Of a stretch of 64,000 nt of DNA, positions 11,934-23,665 are shown piece by piece; positions within the stretch are counted from its first letter, which is position 1, and every line of letters begins with the position of its first letter. The translations under genes and the position numbers were made by a program. The notes beneath the pieces were generated by a model, which did no database searches, was not told the DNA's origin, and saw nothing but the letters and a program-made list of their open reading frames with translations. Location: positions 19,454,217 to 19,518,216 of the forward strand of contig NC_044927.1 of assembly GCF_003576645.1 (NCBI RefSeq), in the 5' to 3' direction. This DNA is from Ipomoea triloba. Its lineage: Eukaryota > Streptophyta > Magnoliopsida > Solanales > Convolvulaceae.

Positions 11934-12239
11934 GGGTGCGTTTGGTTTGCACATGGGAATTGGAATCGGAATGGGTATCAAATACTTGGTAAGGGTAATG
12001 GGTTTTAGTGAAAATATTTAGCATGTTTGGTAGTTGGGTGGAATGGGAATGATTATTAATAGTTGGGGAAGGAAGGAATGAGGAAGGGAAATGAAACCCT
12101 TATTTAATTAGGGTATGAGTTTTCTCATTAATGTGGTATTTCAAACCTATAGTAGCATTCTCAAAACCTATCAAACCAAACACTAACAATCACTTTTATA
12201 CCCATTCTTTATGCCTAAACCCACCAACCAAACACACCC
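11934..12239. mobile_element. Tourist-like MITE (PIF/Harbinger type), 306 bp
   Basis: The left end GGGTGCGTTTGGTTTG and right end CAACCAAACACACCC are terminal inverted repeats. The flanks are TAA at 11931-11933 and 12240-12242, the 3-bp TWA duplication of Harbinger elements. The interior has GGAATGGG-type repeats and no ORF. Confidence 0.85.
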
Positions 12240-12556
12240 TAAGTTCTAATAGAGTAATACAAAATAGTAAAGAGCTAATACCATATAGGTTCCTCCGAGT
12301 ATTTATAGTGATTTTGACACGTTTAATCCTAAACTTTCAAATTGACTACCCGTGGTCTTTCGACTTTCAAATTGTTACCATTTATGGTCCAAGTTAACCA
12401 CGCATGGTCCTTCAATTATAAAATTTTAACTAGTTGTGGTCCTTCTATGAGGACCACGACATGCTAAATTTCGAAAGTTGAAAGACCATGGTAGCAATCG
12501 GAGTAGAGTAGGTTAAGCATGTTCACCGAGAATACAGAGCACTCGTTCTGATAACG

Positions 12557-12792
12557 TGTTGTGAAACGGGATGAATTCTCGCGTGAACAATGTATGGCTT
12601 ACATCTCAAGAATGCAATAGAGTAAAGAGAGAGACAGAATACAGAGAGAATCATCGATCATCTTTTATTCATCCGTCAAATCAATATATACATCAAGTAC
12701 AGAGTTTCAATAGAACTACAATCCTAAAAAGGATGAAGATGTATTGTCATAATATAATACCTATAGTAAATGTCCACATATATTTATTTACA
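12557..12792 (-). mobile_element. LTR with adjacent primer-binding-like site (minus strand)
   Basis: Read on the minus strand the segment starts TGTAAATAAATATATG and ends GTTTCACAACA, giving TG..CA ends of a 236-bp LTR. It is followed by CGTTATCAGAACGAG, which resembles the primer-binding region after the 5' LTR of Copia-type elements. A polyadenylation-like GAATAAAAG lies inside. The internal region is lost beyond about 12480. Confidence 0.6.
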
Positions 12793-12810
12793 ATAGATAG
12801 ATAATAATTA

Positions 12811-13188
12811 GAGTTAATTTCATTTTTGGTCCTAAATTTATAAGTGGCAATTCACTTTTAGTCTTTTTTTTTTTCAAAACATTTACTTTTGATCCTAGTA
12901 TTATTGTGGCATGACTATTTTTGGTCGTCCATCAACAAAACAGTTTAAATTTTGTCAAATACAAGAGCATTTCAGTCTTCAATTTTGATTCTTTTAAAAA
13001 AAACATAAAAAATATAGCATGTTAACCTACTTTGTCCTTATATTTAATGACATTTCAATAATTTTCTTAACGGAGAACAAAAAATGCTCATGCAACATTA
13101 ATACTAGGACCAAATTAAGATGTTTTGATAAAAAGGGATTAAAAGTGAATTGTCACATATAAATCTAGGACAAAAATGAAATTAACTC
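12811..13188. mobile_element. MULE-type MITE, 378 bp, perfect 9-bp TSD
   Basis: The left end GAGTTAATTTCATTTTTGG mirrors the right end CAAAAATGAAATTAACTC. The TIRs remain similar for about 50 bp. The target duplication TAATAATTA is at 12802-12810 and 13189-13197. There is no transposase. Its termini are shared by the elements at 31262-32723 and 55503-56153. Confidence 0.85.
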
Positions 13189-13235
13189 TAATAATTAAGT
13201 AATAAATAAATATGTTTAGGAAACTAGATATTCCT

Positions 13236-13400
13236 TATATTTTGTTAATTAGAAATAAAAGTATCCTAATAAAATAAAAGTAATAAATATTTTGCAAAAA
13301 AAGGACTCAATCAATATTGACCTTTTTTTAATGATGTGGCATTTCTCCTTCACTGTCGGTGTATAGCATCTATACATCGATGATGCATCAAATATTAATC

Positions 13401-13447
<47 letters not shown>

Positions 13448-13582
13448 TATTATTATTATTATTATTATTAACAGCAACTTTTAGATAAAGTAACAATCTT
13501 ATGCAAAATTTTATTATATTCTGAAATGTAAAAACCTTGACTAATAATAATTCTTGTTTTTATTGTGATATGACACCAACAC
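13236..13582 (+). repeat. Direct repeat, left copy (~347 bp)
   Basis: Runs from TATATTTTGTTAATTAG to GATATGACACCAACAC and is nearly identical to 14241-14567 apart from the length of an internal (TTA)n run. The function is unknown. Confidence 0.85.
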
Positions 13583-14240
13583 TAGGGGTGTAAACGAATC
13601 GAATCGAGTCAAATACTTCAGTATTCGATTCGAATTCGATTATTTTGATGAGTATTCGAATTCGAATTTCGTTTAGTGTTCGAATCCTAAATTCCGATTC
13701 GTATTCGATTCGACCAATTTATTCGAATATATTCGATTCGATTCGAATATTCGAATTCAAAATGACTATCTTAATTTTTTTTTTCCAAAATTTTTAATAA
13801 ATTAAGATAAAATATAACAAAAATTGTCGCGGCCGTGAAGATTGTTGCCTTCGCCGAACGACAGTGGCCGTGAGGAGTTGGTGCCCTGCCTTGTTGAGTT
13901 GCTCTCCTTGTTGCCGTGCTTCCTTGCCACGACGGTGGTCTGCCATGAAAAGGGAGGACAAGAAGAGGGCGAAGCAGTTGGTGGAAGAGGCGAAGTTGGG
14001 AACTGCGGCTGCCTTGCTCTCACTTTTATTTTAGCTTAGGGTTTATGCCTTTTTACTAGTTTAGTTTCTTTTTATATATATATATATATTCGAATATTCG
14101 AATATTATTCGAATCGAATCTATCCTGATTTGTATTTGGATTTGAATAACATTCGAATCAAAATGTGTATTCGAATTCGGATTCGTATTCAAAATATTCG
14201 AATTCGAATCATGAATCGAATCAAAATTATTTGATTTGTT
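13583..14240 (+). mobile_element. TAGGGGTGTAAACG element between direct repeats
   Basis: Begins TAGGGGTGTAAACGAATCG and is built largely of degenerate ATTCGAATTCG units, a style seen in non-autonomous hAT-like elements. A GC-rich block at 13828-14040 is open on both strands without recognisable protein. The expected mirrored right terminus is missing, so the element is incomplete or rearranged. Confidence 0.5.
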
Positions 14241-14406
14241 TATATTTTGTTAATTAGAAATAAAAGTATCCTAATAAAATAAAAGTAATAGATATTTTGC
14301 AAAAAAAGGACTCAGTCAATATTGACCTTTTTTTTAATGATGTGACATTTCTCCTTCACTGTCAGTGTATAGCATCTATACATCGATGATGCATCAAATA
14401 TTAATC

Positions 14407-14456
<50 letters not shown>

Positions 14457-14567
14457 CAGCAACTTTTAGATAAAGTAACAATCTTATGCAAAATTTTATT
14501 ATATTCTGAAATGTAAAAACCTTGACTAATAATAATTCTTGTTTTTATTGTGATATGACACCAACAC
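14241..14567 (+). repeat. Direct repeat, right copy (~327 bp)
   Basis: Near-identical copy of 13236-13582, with the same (TTA)n microsatellite and the same end GACACCAACAC. Confidence 0.85.
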
Positions 14568-16196
14568 AAACGTAGATTGAATTTGGTGTGTGAACACGGG
14601 AGTACGAACATTTCTCTTTTGTTTCCTGTCGGACATAATTAGCATCATCTTCGCAATCAATTATTCATATCTGGATTCACACTCCATTTAAAAGAAGAAT
14701 GAAAGCCAATGATTTATAAGAAATCCTATAATCGCTACTTAAAATTATATTCTAATCAAATTGATCAGGTTATAATTAATTTAATAATTACGAATCGGAT
14801 AGAAATTTGCTATTAGTAGATTCAATGCGGATGTGATTTTTCAAAATCTATTATATGTGTGTGTTAAGTGTCATATAACGAGTGTAGCCTAAATTTAAAA
14901 TTACAATTCAATTTTATTTTTATTTTTTTTACCCTTAGCCTAGGGTTTTAAGTATCTAGTGTAGCCTAAATCTAAAATTATACTTCTTTTTAATTTTTAA
15001 GTTTTCTACACTTAGCCTAGGGTTTTAGGTATCTCCTTTTCAATTGTCTCTTATGACTTTCCGTTTTCTTTATTCTTCAAATCATATTTGTTTTTCTTCA
15101 CAACATCAAAATCACAACTTCAACATTGCATTGAACATGAATGAAAATTTGTAATTTAAATTTGTTTGAATTTTAAATTAATTATTTGTATTTTAAAAAA
15201 AAAATTAGGTATTCGGTTTTCGTTTTAATGAAATATTTGAAAAATTGTCATTTTGATTTTTGAATGATTGAAATCTTATATTATAATTTATTATACTCTA
15301 TATTTTTTAAACTTAAAATTAAACATCCTACCTATAGCTAATTTGCAAAATTTGCTATTAATAGGTTGGATTAGATTAGATTCACGCCCCTAATGATAAG
15401 ATTTTTTAAATTCACCTTTAATGAATTAAATTGGATGCAGATTCATTCTAAGTTTGCTTCAATTCGCTTCATGCTTGCCCTACTAAAAAGATTAATAAAT
15501 AACTCATAAAAAAATTTAATTTACAATTTTATAAATAAAAAAGCCAACTATTCCACTAATTCAGATAAAGTTGCTCCATCATCCATTCATCCTCATCATA
15601 ATCTTTCAGCGTGACAGAGTGGAGACGAAACACGGCATGACGCCACATGGCCATGAAGTCCATTCCAATTTTAAAACAAATAAACATACTACAAGACCAC
15701 GTAAAGAGGTTTACGTGTTGACTATGTGCAACATGGCTACGTCTGATTGGAGGAGGTGGGTCCGCTGTTTATGCGATATGTCCCATGCGATTATCCCTAC
15801 ACCCGTTTTCGGATGAATCGATACATGTGTCGATGCTTCCTTGTATGAAAATGATTTGTTTACAGATTATCCGATCCTTACGTTCAAAATCACTTAGCTT
15901 AATCTATTATTTATGTTAATTAATACAACAAAATAAACTAACGGTGGCTGCACCACAGGCCAAGTTCCAAGAAACAACAAAATGTTGTGGTGGGACTAAA
16001 TAGTGAAATGATGCAACATTCTTTAACATGAAGGCCATCTTTTCATATATATTTTTTCCTCGATATGATGACCAAAACTTTGTACTATTGTAATTATTGA
16101 AATGCCTAATTATAAATTAGAAAACATCAAGTCCATTTGATCACTAAATCAAACCACTAAAACTTATAAATAAGGGCAGGTTTTTTTTTTTTTTTT
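14568..16196. other. Spacer upstream of the HD-Zip gene
   Basis: About 14880-15040 holds two copies of a ~75-bp unit containing GTGTAGCCTAAAT and TTAGCCTAGGGTTTTA. A less AT-rich stretch at 15560-15830 could be distal promoter sequence. No gene was recognised. Confidence 0.4.
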
Positions 16197-16340
16197 AAGT
16201 ACTATTGACTCTGTTACAATGTAGTATCTGTTTATATTTACTTTCTCAACCTTCTAAGCACACAGAGTCAACAATTGACTCTACTGGAGTGTAAACCGGA
16301 ACACCAAGTACCAATAGACCACAATGTCTTAGGCATTACT
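16197..16340 (-). repeat. tRNA-derived SINE with poly-A tail (minus strand)
   Basis: The body matches 10279-10438 (ACTCTGTTACAATGTAGTA) and ends in ACCACAATGTCTTAGGC. A poly-T run at 16181-16196 is the 3' poly-A tail read from the other strand. It lies about 300 bp upstream of the HD-Zip start codon and so may sit within its promoter. Confidence 0.65.
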
Positions 16341-16637
16341 AAGACTTAAGTGATCTTAACAGAATCCTAACAAGTAACAAGTGTGTTAATGGAGTGGCCC
16401 CAGCAGGGTAAACATCAAAGCCTAAAGCTGGACAACTAGTATCTTCTCACTTTTGTCAGTATCAGAATCAACTTATTAACCAAATGTATTCTGTGACATA
16501 TAAGTAGTCACACCTCTTTGCTTTGAAACCAACCTAGGGTATACTCCTCACAAACTATAATAATACCAGTCTACAATCTGGTGGTGTATGAACTGAGAAA
16601 AAGTTTATCCCTGCAAGTATAATAGCAGTCTAAGAAT

Positions 16638-17394
16638 ATGTACCCTGTGGAAGAGGATGGACTACTGCATCCTGGGAAGGGCGGCAACAGAAGGCGATTC
16701 AACGACGCACAAATCCAGTCGCTGGAGAGCATGTTTGAGGCGCAGACGAGGCCTGAGCTTCGGGTGAAGCAGCAGCTAGCTAAGAATCTGGGACTGCAGC
16801 CTCGCCAGGTGGCTATATGGTTCCAGAACAAGAGGGCTAGATCCAAGTCGAAGCAGATCGAGCATGATTACAGGAAGCTGAAGATGAGTTATGATGCTCT
16901 AAATTCCAAGTTACAAACACTGAAACAAGAGCACGAATCCCTGCTTCTCCAGGTCTGTACTTAATTACCTACATATGCATGTTATAAGACTGAAGAATCA
17001 AGAGAACTAAGTGTGAGCATAAATATAATATAAACATAAATGTGCAGTCCAACTATCAACGTAGGCTTTTAGTTGGATGGAGCACATGATTCAACAATTT
17101 ATTTATTCATGGCAGTTACAGAGTCTAAGGAAACTGACCGAAGAAACTGGCGACAAGGAGACTGATGAGGAGGGAACCTCGTTAGGGACAGAGGAGAAGC
17201 CAAACTGTACACACCAAACTTCCAGCCCAGAATTTGTTCTACCTCAGACCAACCGCCCGGAAGCAGAAACTGGTGTTCTGAACATAATAGATACAGGGGA
17301 AGGTTCCTTCTCCTCTATTGGGGAGAAATGTGAGTTTGAGACCGATGGCTTCTTTCACAATTCCTGTTGTAGTTCACAGTGGTGGGAATTCTAG
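16638..17394 (+). CDS. HD-Zip class I transcription factor (two exons)
   Basis: Nuclear DNA-binding protein that dimerises through a leucine zipper. Class I members such as ATHB7/ATHB12 typically act in drought/ABA responses; that role is inferred from the family. Exon 1 is 16638-16952 (105 codons, donor CAG|GTCTGT) and exon 2 is 17116-17394 (acceptor ATGGCAG|TTACAG), giving 197 aa. The homeodomain is at about residues 18-75, with [18 protein letters not shown] and the recognition helix [11 protein letters not shown]. Heptad leucines follow ([22 protein letters not shown], then LQSLRKL from exon 2). The C-terminus SSQWWEF resembles the ATHB7/12 WWDF end. An acceptor at 17046 would give an early stop, so 17116 is preferred. 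Oddity: the usual RARWK is RARSK here. The gene looks intact. Confidence 0.92.
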
Positions 17395-18038
17395 GTAGGG
17401 ATAATGAATGTCATAGGAATCATTTAGGTAGTAGAAGATCAAATTTTGTGTATTTCCTCGGATCCTCGAGATGAGCTGAAAAGAAGATACCTCTTTTGAT
17501 ACTGAAGATGTTGCAATAGTGGCCTCCAGTCTCCACTACCTATTCTATCTGCATCAATCATAGTCCATGGCATGTGCGATGGTCCTACCAGGAGACCAAA
17601 AAATTCCCCCATGATTCTCACTTACAGCTTCTGAATTTATCAGAATATCGCACTCAGAATCATCTTTTTTTATTCTATCAATCAACACTCAACAGATAAA
17701 TATACAACAATTTACAATATATAAAGCACCAACTCTTCATATCACAATAGATTGAGACTGGCTATCTAAAACACAGTTATCAGCAGAAGAAATAGAACAA
17801 AATTCTATATGCTATAAAGTCAGCGTCATATGCACAAGTGAATACTCCAAAGCCAAATTAAATGTTAATGCATACAGTAATATCTATAGTAGAGACAAAG
17901 TAATGCTTCAAGCAATATCAATAAACAAAATGCATTTAAGACTCAGTTACAGCAATATCATAAGGTTCCAAAGAGTGCATTTTTTTTTTATAGATCTTAT
18001 ATGATCATTTTGATAGATCTTATATGATCATATCTTTA
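17395..18038. other. HD-Zip 3' flank and spacer
   Basis: Probably contains the HD-Zip 3' UTR. At 17988-18030 the phrase ATAGATCTTATATGATCAT occurs twice in tandem. No other feature is visible. Confidence 0.4.
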
Positions 18039-19080
18039 GGGTCCATTTGCAAACATGAAAAATGTTTTTGTAAAATGATTTCTAAAAAAATGATTCATTT
18101 TTTGGAAAACATTTGCATTTTCTAGTGTTTGGTTCAAAGTTTTAAAACATTTGCATTTTTGTTTTTGGTTTCACTCAAATTCAGAAAATTGTATTTTTTA
18201 ATTTTGTTCATTTTTTAAAACATAAACATAAATTTTTTTACAAATTTATTTCTTATAAAATATTAATTACTTTAATGATAATAATAATAATAATTTATAT
18301 TAAATTAAAATTTATAAAAGTTATAAAGATTAATAATAATTATAATAAGATGTAACTAAATAATTTTTAACTTATAATATAATAATTCTGAACTAAAATT
18401 ATAATAAAAATAAATACATAAATTTATAAATATAATAATTCTGAACTAAAAATTTGAATTAAAAAGTTTACTTGTTTTTTTTTTTTTTTTTGGAATGTGG
18501 GGTGAGTCAAGCAAAGACTTTTATTTTTGGCCAAGCCCAGCCCAACTCATATTTATCTAGCATTCATAAATGTAATAACTCTGAACGAAAGAAATTGAAG
18601 ATTTTTTTTTTTTTTTTGGGATTGTGGGTCAACATTTTGTATTGTTTGGTTTGGCCCAGTCCAATCCATATTTTAATGGGCCATTGATAAATGCAGGTAG
18701 TATAAACTAAAGAAATTGAAGAAAAAAATGTTAAATGGTTTTTAATCTTTTGGGCTATGGGTTGGGCCAGGCCAAGAATTTTTTTTTGTTTGTCCAGCCC
18801 AAACAGATCCATATTTTAACCAGACTAGCCCAATTTTGTTCAAATAATAATTAGAAAAATGGCGGGTCAACCTGCCCATTTGACACCACTCAGAGGGAAA
18901 GAGAGAATCGAATGTGAGATAGGAATCTGGAAAATATCTTCCAAGTAAAAATCGTGGAAGACATTTTCTGTGAAAATGGATCATTTTTCCATTGACTACA
19001 TTTTCCATTAATAGCCAATCACTAAAAATTCTGAAAAATGACTTTCCGAAAGTCATTTTCTGGGTTTTCAAACAGGCCCC
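18039..19080. mobile_element. Copy C of the ~1-kb element, apparently full length
   Basis: The left end GGGTCCATTTGCAAACATGA and the reverse complement of the right end, GGGGCCTGTTTGAAAACCCA, are imperfect TIRs. The element is flanked by TTA and TAG, close to a TWA-type duplication, so a PIF/Harbinger origin is possible but unproven. The interior contains two or three degenerate ~120-bp units with GGCCCAGYCCAAYYCATATTT and AACTAAAGAAATTGAAGA. There is no transposase. Confidence 0.65.
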
Positions 19081-21808
19081 TAGACTACATATTAAAGGGA
19101 TCTACTTTTTATCTATTTGGCAAAGATTATGAATCATAATTCTTACCTTAACTTTGCCTATGAGAATCAGTAACTTGGCATCCATTATAGATTATTTACA
19201 ATCCAAAATCATAATCTGAATGATCACAAATTTACCAAACTGGAACAATATTCTATGAAGACAAAAGTTCTTTCATGCTGCCAAGGGCAAACATGAAGGT
19301 TTTATCATCAAACACTTGATGTTAGTACACCCTCAAGTCAAAATTCAATTATTTTGACAATTCAGAGTGTTAAACACTAAAGTGCCATCAATGATTGTTG
19401 CCGTATAATTTCTAAGGGGTAATGAAATCTTCCACATTCAATCCTTGGGATTCTTGTGTGATCTTATAATCTCAGAATATAACATGAAAATGAAAATGAG
19501 GCTCATATGATTATGTGTCGCAGATTTTATGACAGTCAATATGTTAGTAAATATTAGTATTTTTTTTTTAATAAAGTATGTGCAATCCAATAACATAGTG
19601 CCATTTAATCATGTTTCAATTCTTGTCATTTAATTCATTTAGTAGCCTGTCTCATCAGATCCTTGGCAGCAAATGTTTCATTATTCGATTGCATAACTTT
19701 GAGTGAGATCTAGTTCTTTGTACCCATTTTTATCACCGCTCTCCAATTTTCGTCCTTTTCTATTGTCTCTCTCCAATTTGCATCCTTCGTTCTCTGTTGT
19801 CTCTCTCTGATTCTCCTGTCTCAAATCTCCCTCTTCTCTACCTTATATTATCCCTCCCAGCTCCCTCAACCTCATCTCCTTCCTGTCAACCAGCAATCAT
19901 TTACCAAACATATGCACCCTATCTCTCCCTCTCTCTACAATAGATTACTCAGGTTGGTCAATTTGGTTTTGCAAGATTTAATTGGAATTTTTATTAATTT
20001 GATAGGATGTTAAGTGATTTATAATCTCAAGGAGTCAAGGGCTAGTGGTTTTAAGGAGAAAGAACTTGGGACATTAGGTAGATCAACCAATATGAACTAG
20101 TCATGGTCTGTATGATGCCACATCATGCTTACAAGATCCAAAGGCTGAAATCTAAAACCCATTTTAACCATCGTGACCCTAAATCACTCGATGTTTCTCT
20201 TCAACTCTATATATTCTTCTTCTAGTCGTTCTTCAACAGTTTCATTCTAATTATCTATATCCTCTAACCATAATGCACTTCAAACTAAAAGGTACTAATG
20301 GATCTTCATCAATTTCAATCTCATTACTTTTTGTCTAGGTGGATCATGTAAATCTCTTTTAGTATGCTGAAAAACACATCACGTCAGCAGTTGTTGCTTT
20401 TCACATCATTGGCTACTTTTCTCAATAATGAAAGAAGATTTTTTTGCATTGTTTCCAGACGATGATAATCTGGGCAGTACTCTACTGTTATCAAGTTTTT
20501 ACTATTCAAGCACCAACACCTCCACTGATATTGCATCCACCCTTTCTTATAGCCCGCTTTTGGGTCTCAATTCAAATAAAGTTTTTGGAAAAGAGGTCAA
20601 ATAAATCCCATAAGAGCCCTCAAGTGAATAGTGAAATTGAACCCGCTAACTTAAAAAAGCTTAATCTAACCCTCTTAAACTGGCAACAAAAGTGCAATTG
20701 AGTCTAATCTTACCCATTCAACAAGTTACAGCTCATGTGGCTAATGCGTGGCATTTTAATGGTCACATGGATCCTAGTGTACAATTAGTATTTAATTTAT
20801 TGATTTTTTAATTTTTTTTTTAATAGCCACCGGTTGTCATCAAAGAAGACACTTGGTGGTTGTCTCCGTTGATGGACAACTACAGCTGTCCAAAAACTAT
20901 ACAAGGACAGCCAAGGCCTTAGCAAAGAAAGCAGCCATGATCGCCCTCATCATTAAGGTCCAGATATGGACTCAATGTTTAGTTTTCGAACAACAGTGGC
21001 TGTCTGTTAATAGCCACCAACAAGAGACAACCAATGGCTATTTTAGAAAAAGATTCAAAAAATTAATAAATTGATTAACTAATTGTATACTAGGACTCAC
21101 GTAAACATTAGAGAGCCAAGTGTTAGCAACATCCGTAGTAACCTACTACTAAATAGGTCAGGTTATGACTTAATCACACTTTTTTACCGGTTTAATGGGG
21201 TTACATGGAGCTTTGTTTAGTGTTTAGTTAGGGAGCTTATTTAACCCTTTTTCCAAAGTTTATTTTTATTGGGGTTGGTTGTTAATTTTAATTTGAAAAG
21301 GGTGTGAAGAGAGATGCTTTACGCCGGCAATGGATTGAGGAACTTGTAGGTATAACTTATAGATCTTAGCCTTCTAATCGGATGAGGATGGCATGGCATC
21401 AACCAGATCCTATCCAGAGGGATTTGGAGTATCCTGGTCGATAAAGGATCCAAACTCAGTTGCAAAAGAAGTGGTATTGGACCACACAGCACATAGATTC
21501 TGATGGTGACCAGTTTGTCAAATAGTGGAACCAGTCGTAATAGATTACCAGCAACCTGATATTAGAGGCTGGTCCAATATCTGGTCTGAGTTTTATTACA
21601 AATAGGAGAAAAGAGGGTAATTGCTACTTATTTAGAAGGATATGGTAAGTGCTAACTCATATGCTCACTAAAGATTAGTGTATAATTATATTAAGTCCAA
21701 ATTAAAACCATATTGCTGAGGCCAAATAAATTGGTATCAAGGCCTAGTTGAGTGGATTAGCCTATAGACAATAGAGATTGTAGCAAGTGCAAAAACTGAG
21801 AAACTTAC
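19081..21808. other. Spacer, no gene seen
   Basis: A CT-rich tract lies at 19735-19935. Scattered short ORFs (20444-20701, 20853-21074) have no recognisable domain. At 20830-21050 the phrase AGCCACC..GACAACC recurs in both orientations, suggesting an unclassified small repeat. Confidence 0.35.
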
Positions 21809-21904
21809 TGCAGCAGAAGTTGCACGGATCATCCTATAAGCTTCCACTTCATCAGGAAATGCCTCTTCGAGTTTATCTAAAAGATGCTTTCGCAAACCTT
21901 GTGC
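21809..21904 (-). pseudogene. Orphan coding-like exon (32 codons)
   Basis: On the minus strand an intron-like polypyrimidine tract ending TTTCTCACTCAG precedes 96 nt that translate as AQGLRKHLLDKLEEAFPDEV followed by EAYRMIRATSAA. A good donor GTAAGT follows. Both splice sites are canonical, the length is a multiple of three and the peptide looks like real helical protein. I do not recognise the family. No neighbouring exon was found within about 1 kb on either side, so it is either one exon of a gene with long introns or a relic. Confidence 0.5.
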
Positions 21905-22264
21905 CTGAGTGAGAAAAGAAATATGTTATTGCATTGAATTGAATGAGCCAAAAGACACCACAAAAGAATTTCTTTTTTTATTGTGCGGAAGAGAAAATTA
22001 ATTATCACATATATATATAGATTGAAGAGTGCCCCATTAAGAGTTGCAGTTGTATGGCTTCAAGAATGTTGATGGCACATAAAAATTATGGAAAGTGATT
22101 TGTTAAAAATGGTGATGTAGAACCGAATGATTGTTAAGGAAAGGATAGAAGTATGTAACTAAAAAAGTTTTAAGGACACTACTGACCAGGCCTTTGCTTT
22201 GCTCTCATCCTCTCAAACACAGAGATGAGACACCACCTCAAGCATTGAGAATACCTTGCAATTG

Positions 22265-22318
22265 GAGGTTTTGAGTTTTATGAAAACAAAAACAACATTC
22301 ATAAAACTCAAAACCTCT
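22265..22318. repeat. 20-bp perfect inverted repeat (hairpin) plus third copy
   Basis: GAGGTTTTGAGTTTTATGAA at about 22265 is followed after a 14-nt loop by its exact reverse complement. A third partial copy, GGAGGTTTTGAGTTTTG, begins near 22350. It could fold as an RNA hairpin, but expression is unknown. Confidence 0.7.
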
Positions 22319-22559
22319 AATTGGTGAGGAGGAGTTTTTGGCAGAACGCGGAGGTTTTGAGTTTTGCGATTGGGAGTTGATAAGCTTCCAAGACACCTAA
22401 TATTTGAGTATAAATAAGGGTGTCTTATAGCATTTCTAGCATCCTTAAGTGATAATCTTGTGAGATTTTGTGCTTTAAATTCATTAACCACACACGAAGC
22501 TATCTTTGGTATAAATTGAGACATTTCAGAGGTCCCGGGAGCTAGTAGGAACAAAGAAC

Positions 22560-23645
22560 GAGCGAAACGAGCAAACCAAGCAAGTTAGGAGCCCCGAAAG
22601 ACTTGAAAAGGAGCATTCACGCGCAAAGGCAGCGTGGACACTTTCCAGTAGTCGTCCACGCATGCCTTCACGTGTGAAGGCGGCGTGAACGGAACACTGC
22701 ACGAAAATGTTTTTAGGGCGAAATTTCGGAGACTATTTAAGGAACCTTGATAGAATTTCAGAGGAGGTCCGAATTTCCACAGCCCCAATTCCATTTTCCT
22801 CTATATTTTTCTTAGTTTTAGGGTAGCTTAGATTTCTCTCTTCACCTTGTAAAATGAAGGCTTGAAGCTTGGATTGAAGAACACATTTCTTTTACTAGGT
22901 GATCTCTATTTTAATCTTATCTATTTTTCTTATCTTATTCTTAGATTGAATTAGCTATTGATCTTGAATTCTTGATTCTGTGTGGCTAGTTTAATCTAGG
23001 GTTTGGATTGTGTGAAGCTATGTTGCTAGTGTGATGATCTTATATCTTATTGTGGATTCAATTGCCTTGTTTGTTGGAAAATTCTATTCTTGTCTATTGA
23101 TTGTTGTTTTAATGAGATCTTGTATGGATTTGGCCAATCTATTGAGAGATTGAGTTCTTCACTCTATCATGGTTTTGATTAGAGTTGAGATTGAAGCTTT
23201 GTGGCAATCATAGATCCTATGGAATTCATATTAAGAATAGTAGGAAAGTGTGTAGCTAAGGTGTTTGATAAAATGTCTCTTAGGACTTTGGTTGCTAAAA
23301 GGCAGTCTTAAGTCTAAGATGCCCTAGTACACAAAGGTGGAAAAGGACTAAGAAGACACACTCTTGAATAGCCAACATCATTGCATCATTTATCCATTAC
23401 TTGAGACACACTAGAATGCAACATAGATGAGCACGATCCATTCCCTTATTTTTATCCCTCATATCTCATCTCTTATTTCATACATTTGATTTCACTACCT
23501 TATGAACACTTACACCTCTAAACCACCATTCACCGCATCAACTACCCATACTCAATGCATCACATGATTCGATTGATCGAAAGTATTAGCATTTGACATA
23601 CCTCCACGTCCCTCTTTCGAGACCGACACTCGGGGAGTCATAGAC
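22560..23645 (+). mobile_element. Gypsy-type LTR/leader fragment (plus strand)
   Basis: Long ORF-free sequence with GTTTGATAAAATGTCTC shared with the minus strand of 9130-9900, and a 3' segment TTTCGAGACCGACACTCGGG that resembles the end region of plant Ty3/gypsy leaders. No terminal dinucleotides or TSD could be assigned. Confidence 0.45.
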
Positions 23646-23665
23646 TCTAGCCACATTGTCAGTCA

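Noticed and set aside
13802..14039. ORFs in the GC-rich block as a gene
   Set aside because: Open on both strands with no family resemblance, and embedded in a non-autonomous element.
13236..14567. Direct repeats with TGTT..AACA-like edges as an LTR pair
   Set aside because: No matching 5-bp target duplication, no primer-binding site or polypurine tract, and the interior is ATTCGAATT repeat sequence.
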